From the NCBI RefSeq assembly GCF_024323335.1, contig NC_066580.1, forward strand, positions 84,057,391 to 84,121,390: 64,000 nucleotides of DNA. The letters run 5' to 3'. A model generated the notes under the pieces. It was given only the letters and a program-made list of their open reading frames with translations. It had not been told where the DNA came from and searched no databases. Positions 32,594-43,759 of the stretch are shown piece after piece; positions within the stretch are counted from its first letter, which is position 1; each line of letters begins with the position of its first letter. This DNA comes from Lathyrus oleraceus (taxonomy: Eukaryota > Streptophyta > Magnoliopsida > Fabales > Fabaceae). The translations under genes were made by a program, and so were the position numbers.

Positions 32594-35500
32594 ATGGACC
32601 AAGTACAGAAAGAGCTGGCTGATATGCGTGAAAGGATGGATCAGTTCATGACATTGATGACTGGTATGGCAGAAGGCCAGGAAAAGCTGAGGGAATTGGT
32701 TGAGCAACCGAGACCCGATCCGGAGGTGGAGATACTAAATGCTGAGGGAAACCCTGGTAACCCTGGGAACGCTGATAACCCTGTGAACACTGGTAACGCG
32801 GGTAACGCAAATGCTGATGGAAACCCGGGTAATGTTGGCAACACGGGGAATGTTGGAAATGGTATTGGCGGAAGGTACAATGTGAATCAAGGAATTCGGA
32901 TTAACGGGCGCCCCGTTACTGAAGATTATCAGTATGATCAATTTTCTTTGCACGACCAGGCCCTCGAGACCACTCGCCGTATGGATGAGCTTGCTGAGAA
33001 GCTCAAATCTTTGGAGTCTCAAAATTCCTTAGGCTTTGATGTCACAAATCTTGGTCTGGTTCAGGGAGTAAGGATTCCTCACAAGTTCAAACCCCCTACT
33101 TTTGAGAAATACAACGGGGCTTCTTGCCCACGCACTCATCTCCAATCTTATTTGGGAAGGTTGGGAGCTCACACGGAAGATGAAAAGCTGTGGATGTACT
33201 ATTTTGAAGACAGTCTAACTGGAGCTTCTCGTGAATGGTATTCTCATTTGTCTCGTACTACCATCAAGAGCTGGAAAGACTTGGCAGAGGCTTTTATCAA
33301 GCAATATCAATACAACTTGGACATGGCTCCAAATCGGACCTTGTTGCAAGGTATGTCCCAGACTGCCAAGGAGACCTTTAGAGAATATGCTCAGCGTTGG
33401 AGACAGATTGCTGTGTCCGTCCAACCCCCTATGTCTGAAAGGGAGATGGCGGACATGTTCATGAACACTCTTCAAGGCAATTATATTGAGAGATTGGCTG
33501 CTTGCCCGTCAATCAGCTTTGCAGAGATAGTAATTGCTGGAGAAAGAATCGAGAGTCTGTTGAAGATGGGCCGAATTCAAGACAATAGTGTTTCCAACCC
33601 ATCAGGTCCCAAGAGACCGTTTGCTGGTAACGGTCAGCGAAGAAAAGAAGGCGAGGAAAGCGTTGTGTATGCCGACAGAGGCAGGAGTAAAGGATGCCCT
33701 AATTATTATCAAGATCAAGTGGCCGCAGTCACTATTCCAACACCTGTTCCTCAACCGCAATATCATCCGCAACAACAACCCAGGTACAACAATCAACAAC
33801 AAGGAGGTAATCCGGGTCAGCAGAGACACTATCAACAACGTCCAAGGCAGACGGACCGGGTCATCGAGCCAATCCCAATGCCTTATTCAATATTACTTCC
33901 CAAGCTGATTGACATGAATCTGGTTACATTGAGAACTCTGGCCCCACCAATCGATCCCAATAATTTGCCTAGAGGTTATGATGTCAACGCCAGATGTGCT
34001 TTTCACTCCAACGCACCTGGCCATACTACAGATAATTGCAAGGCTCTCCAGTTAAAGGTACAAGATTTGAGAGATGCCCAGGCTATCAATTTTGCTACGG
34101 TGCCTAATGTTATCCAGAACCCGATGCCGGCTCACGGCGGGCAGAGGATTAATGCTGTTGATAGTGGCGAAACTTTGAATTTGGTTTCTGATGTGACTAA
34201 GGTGAAGACTTCGCTATCGGTGGTTAAAGACCGACTTCTGAAAGGACAGATTTTCCCGGGCTGTGGGGAAGAATGCAGAAATTGTCAAGCTGCCGAAAAC
34301 GGATGTGACAGTTTGAGAAGGGGTATTCAGCAGCTGATAGATGAAGGTTGTCTTCAGTTTGATCAGGCCCGTCCGGTGAAGAATGATGTATCGACGGTGA
34401 CGTTTTATTTCACTCCTGAAGAAATATATGTTCCCGAGAGACTCGCTCCGACAATAATATATTTCCCAGAAAGTACAGAACCAGCAGCGGTGAACATCGA
34501 AAGTTCAGCACCAGTCGCAATTTACTCTGACAGCCCTCAACCGACTTTGGTTGGTCCAATCACCATCACGGTACCAGGACCTGTTCCGTATGAGAAAGAC
34601 AGTGCTATCCCGTGGCACTATGGGGCTGATATCTACTGCCAGGGGCAGAAAGTTAACGAAGAAGACATTGACATTGGTAGCTCCGTTGTAGACAATGTTG
34701 GAGGGGTTGGTGGCTTCACTCGCAGTGGACGCCTATTTGCACCATCAACATTACGCACGAATACTGAAGCCGAGGCAGCTGCCAAGGCTAAAGGGAAACA
34801 GGTATCCACCGAAGAGGTTACTACTGAGGAAGATCCTCCTAAGACCGCATTCGAGAAGGAAGTGGATAAGTTTATGAGGATTATCAAGAAAAGTGACTAC
34901 AAGGTAGTCGACCAGCTAAATCAGACACCCTCAAAGATCTCCATTCTCTCACTATTGTTGTGCTCTGAGGCGCACAGAGCAGCCTTGTTGAAAGTACTGA
35001 ATATGGCCTATGTTCCACCGGAGATAACTGTTAACCAACTGGAGTCGGTAGTTTCCAATGTAAACGCTAGCCGGGGGCTAGGTTTCACCGATAATGACCT
35101 GACACCTGAGGGCAGGAATCACAACAAAGCCTTGCATATCACAATGGAGTGCAAAGGGGTGGTGCTTTCCCATGTTTTGGTTGATACAGGCTCTTCTCTG
35201 AATGTTCTTCCAAAGAAAGCCTTAATGAAGTTGGATTGCGATGGCATCATCCTGAGGCCAAGTAACTTAGTTGTGAGGGCTTTTGATGGCTCTAAGAGAG
35301 CTGTCTTTGGCGAAGTTGAGTTGCCAGTTAAGATTGGACCGCAGGTGTTCAAGAGCACCTTTTATGTGATGGATATCCAGCCTGCTTACAGCTGTCTGCT
35401 AGGTCGGCATTGGATTCATGCTGCCGGTGCTGTTACTTCTACCCTCCACCAGAAGCTCAAATATGAACTAGAAGTTCAGATCGTCACTATATGTGGTGAA

Positions 35501-35965
35501 GAGGATATTTTTGTTAGCCACCTGTCTACATTTAAGTATGTAGAGATGGATGGCGAGATGCATGAGATGTTGTGTCAGGGCTTCGAAACTACAAACATCA
35601 ACGAGGTCGCGCCCGAAGCTGTCTTTTCACCTGAGTTTGAGAAGGTCGGGACTTCTATCTCTTCATACAAATAAGCTGTCGAAGTGGTTAAAGCTGGTAA
35701 TGCCCAAGGCTGGGGCAAATTTGTGGAGCCAGTCATCAAAGAAGACAAGTTTGGATTGGGGTATGCTCCGGGATCTCAGAAGAATGAAACTGGTACTCTC
35801 TCCAGCGGGGGTTTGGTTTCCCCCCACATCGTCAATGCTGCAGATGAAGACAAGGCTGACAGCGACTGTGACTTAGATAGCTGGATTCGCCCGTGTGTCC
35901 CGGGAGAAAAGCTCGACAATTGGTCGTCTGAAAAAACCGTTCGGGTTACTCTACTGAAAGAGTGA
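32594..35965 (+). pseudogene. B gag-protease polyprotein with one premature stop
   Basis: The longest Ogre frame here: 1026 codons from ATG 32594 to TAA 35672-35674. That TAA replaces a CAA codon (A has CAA), and the frame is otherwise open to TGA 35963-35965. Order: coiled-coil-like N-terminus; Gly/Asn repeat (32746-32865); gag domain (EWYSHLSRTTIKSWKDL, FIKQYQYNLDMAPNR, FREYAQRWRQIA); Gln-rich stretch; zinc-knuckle variant CAFHSNAPGHTTDNC (about 33995-34040); linker with CRNCQAAENGC; FTRSGRLF; protease active site LVDTGSSLNVLP (35178-35211); HWIHAAGAVTSTLHQK. Gag forms the particle and the protease cuts the polyprotein. The stop removes only the last 97 residues, after the protease active domain, so a Gag-protease might still form. 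Confidence 0.9.
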
Positions 35966-36232
35966 TTTTTATTGTTTTCCTTTATTACATGCATAATAAA
36001 GTCTTACACTTTGCCCAAGGTGTAACGGCTCATTTGTAGGGCCATCCATTTAGTTACGTTTCGCAATTATTTTTATCATCAATAAAGGACGGCTTTTGCA
36101 AACAATTTTGTGTTCTCTTTCTTTCAGTTTTTTTACTTTTACAAAAAAATGGCAATGTTTCTTTTTTTGTTTTTCCTTTCTTTCCAAAAAAATCTCTCAT
36201 TCTAAGGTAAAGCATGATCATCCATCATGCAG
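35962..36232 (+). other. Candidate intron between protease and RT of B
   Basis: Donor GA|GTGATTTT at 35962 and acceptor CATGCAG|AG at 36232, 271 bases. Splicing removes the TGA at 35963-35965 and joins in frame to EADHSDLTAMAKYDFD. Sequence and position match the A intron. The site is predicted. Confidence 0.6.
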
Positions 36233-36476
36233 AGCCGACCACTCGGATCTCACTGCTATGGCCAAGTATGACTTCGACAATCCTATCTATCAAGCCGAAG
36301 AAGGGGCTGAGGAAGATTGTGAATTGCCTGAAGGGTTAGCCAGATTGTTGAAACAGGAGGACCGAGCTATTACACCTTATCAGGAGGTGGTTGAGACCAT
36401 CAACGTTGGTACCGAAGACGACAAGAAAGAGATCAAGATCGGGGCCAGTCTACAGGCCGAGAGGAAAGACCGTTGA
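36233..36476 (+). pseudogene. RT leader remnant of B
   Basis: Acidic linker (EEGAEEDCELPEGLARLL, EVVETINVGTEDDKKEIK) that in the full element leads into RT. It ends at about 36465 where the sequence jumps to RNase H, so the polymerase is gone. The join shares a few A/G bases. The frame then ends at TGA 36474-36476. Confidence 0.75.
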
Positions 36477-37340
36477 TCATGTACTTGACTGTGTTAGAAA
36501 GGTCAATGGGTTGTGTGCTCGGTCAGCATGACGAGTCAGGTCGAAAAGAGCATGCAATATACTACCTTAGCAAAAGTTTACCGACTGTGAACAAAGATAC
36601 TCATTGCTCGAGAAAACTTGCCGCGCTTTGGCATGGGCTGCTCGCCGACTAAGACAGTATATGTTGACTCACACGACTCTATTGATATCAAAAACGGATC
36701 CAGTCAAGTATATTTTTGAAAAGCCATCACTTACCGGAAAGGTTACTAGGTGACAAATGATACTGTCAGAGTATGACATCCAATACACTTCACAAAAAGC
36801 CATCAAGGGAAGTGTCTTGTCAGACTATCTTGTAGAGCAACCGATTGATGATTACCAACCTATGAGGTTTGACTTTCCTGATGAGGACATCATGTTTCTC
36901 AAATCGAAAGATTGAGAGGAACCACTCCCGGAGGAGGGGCCTGACCCTGAATCCAAATGGGTTATGATGTTTGATGGGGCGGTCCACGTCAATGGTCGCG
37001 GAGTTGGTATAATGTTGATCACACTGGAAGGGGGTTCACATGCCATTTGGTGCCAGAATAACTTTTCCCTGCACCAACAATGAAGCCGAATACGAAGCTT
37101 GTATCCTAAGACTTGAGGAAGCCGTCAATATACAGATTAAAACCCTGGATGTATACGGGGATTCAGCTTTGGTCATCAATCAAACCAACGGGAAATGGTA
37201 TACACCTCAGCCTCATCTGGTTCCTTACAGAGACTACACGAGAAGATTGTTAATTTTCTTTTGAAGAAAAACCACTTTGCTGATGCTTTGTTTACCTTGT
37301 CTTCGATGATTAAGGTTCTATGCTGGAACTACGTACCCAG
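36472..37340 (+). pseudogene. RNase H remnant of B
   Basis: Fragmented RNase H. Readable pieces are SMGCVLGQHDESGRKEHAIY at about 36505-36565, a YIFEKPSLTG-like block near 36705-36745, and NNEAEYEACILRLEEAVN, VYGDSALVINQT at about 37075-37195. Several stops and frameshifts lie between them. It then passes into the integrase end. Confidence 0.7.
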
Positions 37341-37612
37341 AATTGACGTATCTCGGTCAGAGACGAATGAAGAAAGCATTTGGTCAGAAAGTGCGCCCTC
37401 GGGGGTATCAAGTCGGTGAATTGGTACTCAAAATATTTCTTACTCCCAACACAGATCACAGGGGCAAATGGACACCGAACTATGAGGGTCCGTACGTGGT
37501 TAAAAGGATTTTCTATGGCGGAGTTTTGATGCTAACAACCATGGATGACGAAGGATTCCCGTCCCCTATTAACTCAGACGCAGTTAAAAAAAATATACTT
37601 CGCATAAAATAG
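37341..37612 (+). pseudogene. Integrase C-terminus remnant of B
   Basis: Begins with QRRMKKAFGQKVRPRG and has NYEGPYVVKRIF. The catalytic core is missing. Extra A bases in the run near 37585 shift the usual AVKKYFA end to KKNILRIK. Confidence 0.75.
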
Positions 37613-39162
37613 ACCCGCTGAACGATAAAAAGAATAGTCCGGGTAAAAAAAGGGCATCCCGACGAACCAAAAAAAAAGAGAATAAAGAGGTTCGGGCAAA
37701 AATTAGGGATATAAAAAAAGAGTACACCCGGTGAGTCGAAAACCCAAAAGGGCGGCTCAGGCAAAAATGGGTATCCTGATGGATTGAAAACCCGAAAAGG
37801 GGGCGATCCAGGCAAAAGTTAGGGAATAAGCGAATGACTGTGATCTGAGTTCATCAGTGTTATATCACCGTTTCATTCAATCCGGCAATCTTCGAAGGTT
37901 AAAGATCGACTAATCATCCACTTCAGAAAGCAAGATGAGCAGAGCGTCTTGAGGACATACGAGTCATAGCAGAGTCGAAACTCAGTGGGACCCCGTATCC
38001 CCGTTGTCATTAGGATAGTTCTCTTTTATAGCGATCACCTCTTTTCAGGGATCAGCTTCCTGATACCCTCGCCCATTCCTGGCACAAATTCTCTCCCCAT
38101 TAAGAGTCGAATAATTCAGTTAAAGAGCCTCTTTATTTTTCGTTTATCAGTTTGTTTGCAAAAATGTCCGAATTTTTGATAAAACATATTGCATATGAAC
38201 ATAATGGTGGCTTTTGCAGATGATTTGCACAGGAAAACATTTAATATTGCTTTGAATGTGCTTAATCCCGAACGGTGAATTCAAACCGAGTAATTCCCCC
38301 GAGGCATACGTGTATTTTTGGTTGCAGGTCACAGGAACCGGATGCCAAGTCATGAATCCTCATCCCCAAGCGGTTGACAAAGTCTCTCCTCAGCAGAGCA
38401 TGTTCCCCAACAGAGTTGACAGTATCCAGACTGTCTATCCCCAACAGAGTTGACAGTGTCAGACTGTATCTTCCTAGCAACAGCGGAGTGGTTGCATACC
38501 CAACGGACAAGAGGGTGGTGTTCCCAGTGTTCATCTCATCCCCAGCAGATTATTTCTAACAGATTTGTTCTAATCCCCAGCTTGAGGACGATTAGCAAGT
38601 TCATATCCCCAGCGGAGTTGATAGTGTCAGACTGTATCTTCCTAGCAACAGCGGAGTGGTTGCATAACCAACAGATGAGAGGGTGGCGTTCCCAGTGTTC
38701 ATCTCATTCCCCAGCAGATTATTTTTAACAGATTTGTTAATCCTCAGCTTGAGGGCGATTAGCAAGTTCATATCCCCAGCAAAGGTTGTTTCCTACGACA
38801 TTTCCCCAGGAAGTGTTTTCCCCACAGACTCTCCTCACAGAGCCTCGCCGAACAAAGTTTCCATAGTTGATACTCCCCCCGCAAGGTCAACTTTTCAAGC
38901 AGCCAATTTATTTTTGGTGGCTCATTGGTCCCGGCAGACGGATCATTCCCCACAGAGCATTCAAGGATTGATACAGCGATCTGTTCCCTACCGGAGTTTG
39001 CTTCCCCAAGAAGATTTCTTTTTACACCATGCATAACATTTGCATTTGCATGCATATCATATCAAGCATACACATAAGCTGATAAACAGGTTCTTCCAAG
39101 CAGACTGAAGAATTACTTTACAACCAAGGTCATGAGATCCAGCCAGAGGATCAAGCATGAGT

Positions 39163-39480
39163 GATCCAGCCTGAGGGTCGTTTTGAAGATTCAGCCTGAG
39201 AATCGTTTTCCAGTGATCCAGCCTGAGGGTCATTTTGAAGATTCAGCCTGAGAATCGTTTTCCAATGATCCAGCCTGAGGTTCATTTTGAAGATTCAGCT
39301 TGAGAATCGTGTTCCAGTGATCCAGCCTGAGGGTCCATTTCGAAGATTCAGCCTGAGAATCGTGTTCCAGTGATCCAGCCTGAGGGTCATTTCAAAGATT
39401 CAGCATGAGAATCGTGTTCCAGTGATCCAGCCTGAGGGTCATTTCGAAGATTCAGCCTGAGAATCGTGTTCCAGTAAGCC
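39163..39480 (+). repeat. 52-bp tandem array in the B 3' UTR
   Basis: About six units of 52 bp alternating GATCCAGCCTGAGGGTCATT and GATTCAGCCTGAGAATCG. The half units are similar, so the original repeat was probably about 26 bp. Related but shorter in A (54600-54720). Confidence 0.9.
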
Positions 39481-39724
39481 AGCCTAAGGCTCAATTTGAA
39501 GATTCCCCAGTGAAGTCGCCTACAAGCTTTATTTCCCCAGCAAGCCCAAGTCTAATTGAGGAGTCGTTACAACATGTTCTAGCCCGAAGAATATGTACGA
39601 AGCCCAAAAGTGGAATATTCTCGAAGCTGCATATCTAATATGAAGGTTGGGTGTAGATTTCAAAAGAGGGTCAACCAGCGCATGCCTCAGATGCGGGATC
39701 CTAATGATGGGAATTTATCATCAA

Positions 39725-40040
39725 AACAATCCAGATCTAGCCAGAAGATCGAAGTAGATTCAGCCAGAGAATCGAAACAAAGAAGATCTAGCCAGAAGAT
39801 CGAAAATCGCAACAATTCAGATCTAGCCAGAAGATCGAAGTAGATTCAGCCAGAGAATCAAAGGAAATAGATTCAGCCAGAGAATCGAAACGGAGGAGAT
39901 CTAGCCAGAAGATCGAAGAAGATCTAGCCAGAAGATCAAAATCGTATCCAGCCCGAGGATCAAAATTAATATCCAACAAGAGGACTAAATTGAGTATAGG
40001 TTCAGCCAGAGGATCGAAACTCCAGATTAAGCCAGAGGAT
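39725..40040 (+). repeat. About 21-bp repeats in the B 3' UTR
   Basis: Alternating GATCTAGCCAGAAGATCGAA and GATTCAGCCAGAGAATCGAA. Both halves contain inverted repeats (AGATC..GATCT-like). A has a longer version at 55010-55500. Confidence 0.85.
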
Positions 40041-40191
40041 CGGAAGAAAAATAAACAGCACGGTGTATTTCCGCGTTTTTGTGGTGTTCTCGGAGCGCAA
40101 ATTTTCGGTCTGTCTTTGGTATTCAATCACAGCTCACCCCGTTTGTCTGATAAGCTGTTCGCTTTCATCCTACTCGGTTTAGCTGATGATT

Positions 40192-40204
40192 GAATAGGGG
40201 CAGC
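40192..40204 (+). other. Polypurine tract of B
   Basis: AATAGGGGCAGC directly before the 3' LTR start. The same tract precedes the LTRs of G, A and, reversed, C. Confidence 0.7.
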
Positions 40205-41779
40205 TGTAACACCCCAAAATTTGCCCTCCTCATTCATGCATTCATTTAGCATTTCATATTGCATTTCATCATGTCAATCAGAATTAGATCCGAAAAAAAA
40301 TAATAATAATAATTTTTTTACAAAATAAATAAATAAATAAAAATAATAAAAAATAAATAAATAAAATATAATAAAATTTTTTGGACTTGGGTCTCTCTCA
40401 TTTGAGCCCACAAAACCATGAAATTCAGTCTATAAATACCAAGGCTTCACTTGAGAAGAAGGAAGAGAAGCAAAATACTCTGAGGTTTCTTTGGAACAAA
40501 ACCCTGGACAAAACCTGAAGAGAAACCTGACAGATAACTCAGAGCAGCCTCCAAACCCTGAAGGGCCTCACGGGTGCAACTCAATTTCAATCAAACTCTC
40601 CAATCAGGTTTGCCCTATTCCCATTATTTTACGCCTTCAATTTGAATGTTCTAAATGTGTGATGTATTATGAATGGGTGAAACCTATGCCTTGAATGTTT
40701 AATCACATGATTTCTGAAGTGTATGCCACAGGGTTTGAGGTTTCTGAAACCATACTGTTATCCATGAAAAAAATGCTTATGGTGTTTCACTAACCCTTTT
40801 GTTGAGTTTTTGTGAGGGCTCACATGACTTTTGCAGGGATAACTTGCGTGGTTTCCCACTTTATTTGTGGGATAACCCCTGGAGGTTCATTCCGATTACC
40901 TGTACTGACCCACTTTCTTTGATGATGTTAGCTTGGAAGGATCTCAGGGTTTCCCATTCCTCTAATTACTGTTACTTCAGATCTTTATCCGCGTGGTACT
41001 TTTATATTTTTCCCGCATTTTACTGCTTTCCTAGCTGGAAGACCTCGATAGGAGGCAATGTTTTTGTGTTTACTTTTTGCAGGTTCCTTTGTCCAGGGTT
41101 AAGAGCTATGAGGTCTTATCCTCATTACCCTTTTGCATGCGCGTTCCTACAATGCAAACAAACCCTTCATTGATTTTTCTTCTCCATAACACACGTTTAC
41201 TCCTTCTACTACAGGCGAGTAAGTCTCCAAAGGTCGAGCATCCGGTAGATTGCGTAGTGACGTCGTTCGTCCAAAATCCAATCCACAACCCCGTAGTTAG
41301 CCGAACTACGGCTTGCTCTGATTCTCATTCCAGATGAGATACGTAGGCATAAGACGCGATGTCTTAGCGAGCACACATCCCCCAACCCATAGGTCAGCCG
41401 AGCTACGAAGACTTTGATTCTCATATTCAGATGAGATACGTATGCAGTGGATGCGACATCCACGCGAGTCATTTTCATTTAACCCTTTTTTTTTTTTGTA
41501 AACAGCACAAGATAAACTCACAGCCTTTAGACAAGAACTACAAAAGTGGATCCCGTAGAGTACTACGGATGCGTAGGGGTGCTAATACCTTCCCTTCGCA
41601 TAACCGACTCCCGAACCCAAGATTTGGTTGCGAGACCCCGTCTTGTCCTTTCCTTTTTCAGGTTTACTTCGAGCGTTTCCTTTCCCTCCTTTGGGATGAA
41701 TAACGCACGGTGGCGACTCTTCTGTCTTTTTCTTTCGCCGGTTGTTTTTTTTGCGCACTGTATTTTTCAGGTTGCGATA
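40205..41779 (+). repeat. 3' LTR of element B
   Basis: 1575 bp, TGTAACACCCC to TTGCGATA; the last two bases are TA instead of CA, a C-to-T change. TATAAATA at 40431-40438. Hairpin module at 41290-41462. Confidence 0.92.
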
Positions 41780-41784
41780 ATATC
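41780..41784. repeat. Target site duplication of B, right copy
   Basis: ATATC, same as 29979-29983. The A integrase frame is continuous when B and one copy are left out. Confidence 0.9.
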
Positions 41785-42480
41785 ATCTGCAGATACGGAG
41801 TTCCCGAGCGGATCATTACTGATAATGGTTCGAATTTCAATAACAAAATGATGGCAGAGCTTTGCCGGGACTTCAAAATTGAGCATCACAATTCTTCTCC
41901 TTACAGGCCAAAGATGAACGGCGCTGTTGAGGCAACTAACAAGAATATTAAGAAGATTGTGCAAAAGATGGTGGCAACATACAAGGACTGGCATGAGATA
42001 TTACCATTTGCATTACATGGGTATCGAACTTCAATTAGAACATCCACCGAGGCAACACCTTATCAACTTGTGTATGGCATGGAAGCAGTTCTTCCGGTTG
42101 AAGTCGAAATTCCTTCTTTGCGGGTCCTGAAGGATGTTAAGCTGGACGAAGCATAATGAGTCCGTTCTCGATACAATCAGCTGAGCCTAGATGAGGAAAA
42201 GAGACTAGCAGCTATATGCCACGGCCAACTATATCAGAGATGAATGAAAAGAGCATTTGATCAGAAAGTGCGCCCTCGGGAGTATCAAGTCGGTGAATTG
42301 GTACTCAAAAGAATTCTTCCTCCCAACACAGATCACAGGGGAAAATGGACACCGAACTATGAGGGTCCATACGTGGTTAAAAGAGTTTTCTCTGGCGGAG
42401 CTTTGATGCTAACAACCATGGATGGCGAAGACTTTCCATCCCCTGTCGACTCAGACGCAGTTAAAAAATACTTTGCATAA
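41785..42480 (+). pseudogene. Integrase of A, part 2 (after B)
   Basis: Continues the A integrase: ICRYGVPERIITDNGSN carries the second catalytic aspartate, and MNGAVEATNKN the glutamate. Further blocks are [27 protein letters not shown] and AVKKYFA. Three in-frame stops are seen: TAA 42154-42156, TGA 42157-42159 and TGA 42241-42243. Comparison with G suggests GAA, TGG and CGA-type codons originally. The end at TAA 42478-42480 is the normal stop. Confidence 0.88.
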
Positions 42481-43759
42481 AATTGACCCGCTGGACAACA
42501 AAAAGAGAGTCCATGCAAAAAAGGGCATCACGACGAACCAAAAAAAAACCAAAAAAATAAAAAATAATAAGGAGGTTCGGGCAAAAATTAGGGATATAAA
42601 AAAAAATAACAAAAATGTACACCCGGTGAGTCGAAAACCCGAAAGGGCGGCTCAGGCAAAAAAGGGTATCCCGGTGGATTGAAAACCCAAAAGGGCGATC
42701 CACGCAAAAGAGGGAATAAGCGAATGACTGCGATCTGAGTTCATCTGTGTTATATCACCGTTTCATTCAATCCGGCAATCTTCGAAGGTTAAAGATCGAC
42801 TAATCATCCACTTCGGAAAGCAAGATGAGCAGAGCGTCTTGAGGTCATACGAGCCATAGCAGAGTCGAAACTCAGTGGGACCCCGTATCCACATTGCCAT
42901 TAGGGTAGTTTTCTTTTGTTCAATTTATAGCGATCGCCTCTTTTCAGGGAGAAGCTTCCTGATGTACTCGCCTATTCCTAGCACAAATTTTTCAACCAAT
43001 AAAAGTCGAATAATTCAGTTTAAAAGCCCCTTTATTTTTCATTTATCAGTTTGTTTGCAAAAAAATGTCCGAATTTTTGATAAAACATATTGCATCTGAA
43101 CATAATGGTGGCTTTTACAGATGATTTGCACAGGAAAACATTTAAAATTGCTTTGAATGTGCTTAACCCCGGACGGTGAATTCAAACCGACTAATTCCCC
43201 CGGGACATACGTGTGTGATTGCAGGTCACAGGAACCAAATGCCAAGTCATGAATCCTCATCCCCAAGCGGTTGACAAGGTCTCTCCTCAGTAGAGCATGT
43301 CCGCCAGTAGAGTTGCACCTTGTATCTCCAGCAACAGCGGAGTAGTTGCATACCCAACAGACAAGAGGGTGGTGTTCCCAGTGTTCATCTCATTCCCCAG
43401 CAGATTATTTTTAACAGATTTGTTTTGATCCTCAGCCTGAGGACGATCAGCAAGTTCATATCCCCATCAAAGGTCGATTCCTACGACCTTTCCCCAGGAA
43501 GTGCTTTCCCCACAGACTCTCCTCACAGAGCCTCGCCAAACAAAGTTCCCATAGATGATACTTCCCCAGCAAGGTCAACTTTTCAAAAAAGAGAGTCGGT
43601 TTATTTTTGGTGGCTCCCCGGTCCCGGCAGACGGATCATTCCCCACAGAGCATTCAAGGATTGATGCAGCGATTCGTTCCCTACCAGAGTTTGCTTCCCA
43701 AAGCAGATTTCTTTTTGCACCATGCATAACATTTGCATTTGCATGCATATCAAGCATAC
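42481..43759 (+). other. 3' UTR of element A, left part
   Basis: Non-coding; close match to the first half of the B 3' UTR, without the arrays. It ends at CATAC 43755-43759 where C is inserted and resumes at 54536. Confidence 0.75.
43755..43759. repeat. Target site duplication of C, left copy
   Basis: CATAC, repeated exactly at 54531-54535. In B the uninterrupted target reads CAAGCATACACATAAGC. Confidence 0.9.

Larger units (their letters stand above)
37613..40204 (+). other. 3' UTR of element B
   Basis: 2.6 kb of non-coding sequence. First the AAACCCGAAAAGGG and CAGGCAAAAGTTAG phrases, then CCCCAGC-rich text with a doubled block at 38440-38780 (AACAGCGGAGTGGTTGCATA appears twice), then the 52-bp and 21-bp arrays. 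Ends in AATAGGGGCAGC (polypurine tract, about 40192-40204). No gene is seen in the open frames here. Confidence 0.7.
29984..41779 (+). mobile_element. Element B: non-autonomous Ogre derivative
   Basis: Plus-strand element of 11.8 kb, duplication ATATC, inserted in the integrase gene of A. Order: 5' LTR, primer site, leader, long gag-protease frame, intron, RT leader, part of RNase H, integrase C-terminus, 3' UTR with two arrays, polypurine tract, 3' LTR. RT and most of integrase are deleted, while gag-protease is nearly whole. The two LTRs differ by about ten substitutions seen by eye over 1.57 kb. B is the same subfamily as A, apart from an LTR segment. Confidence 0.93.
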
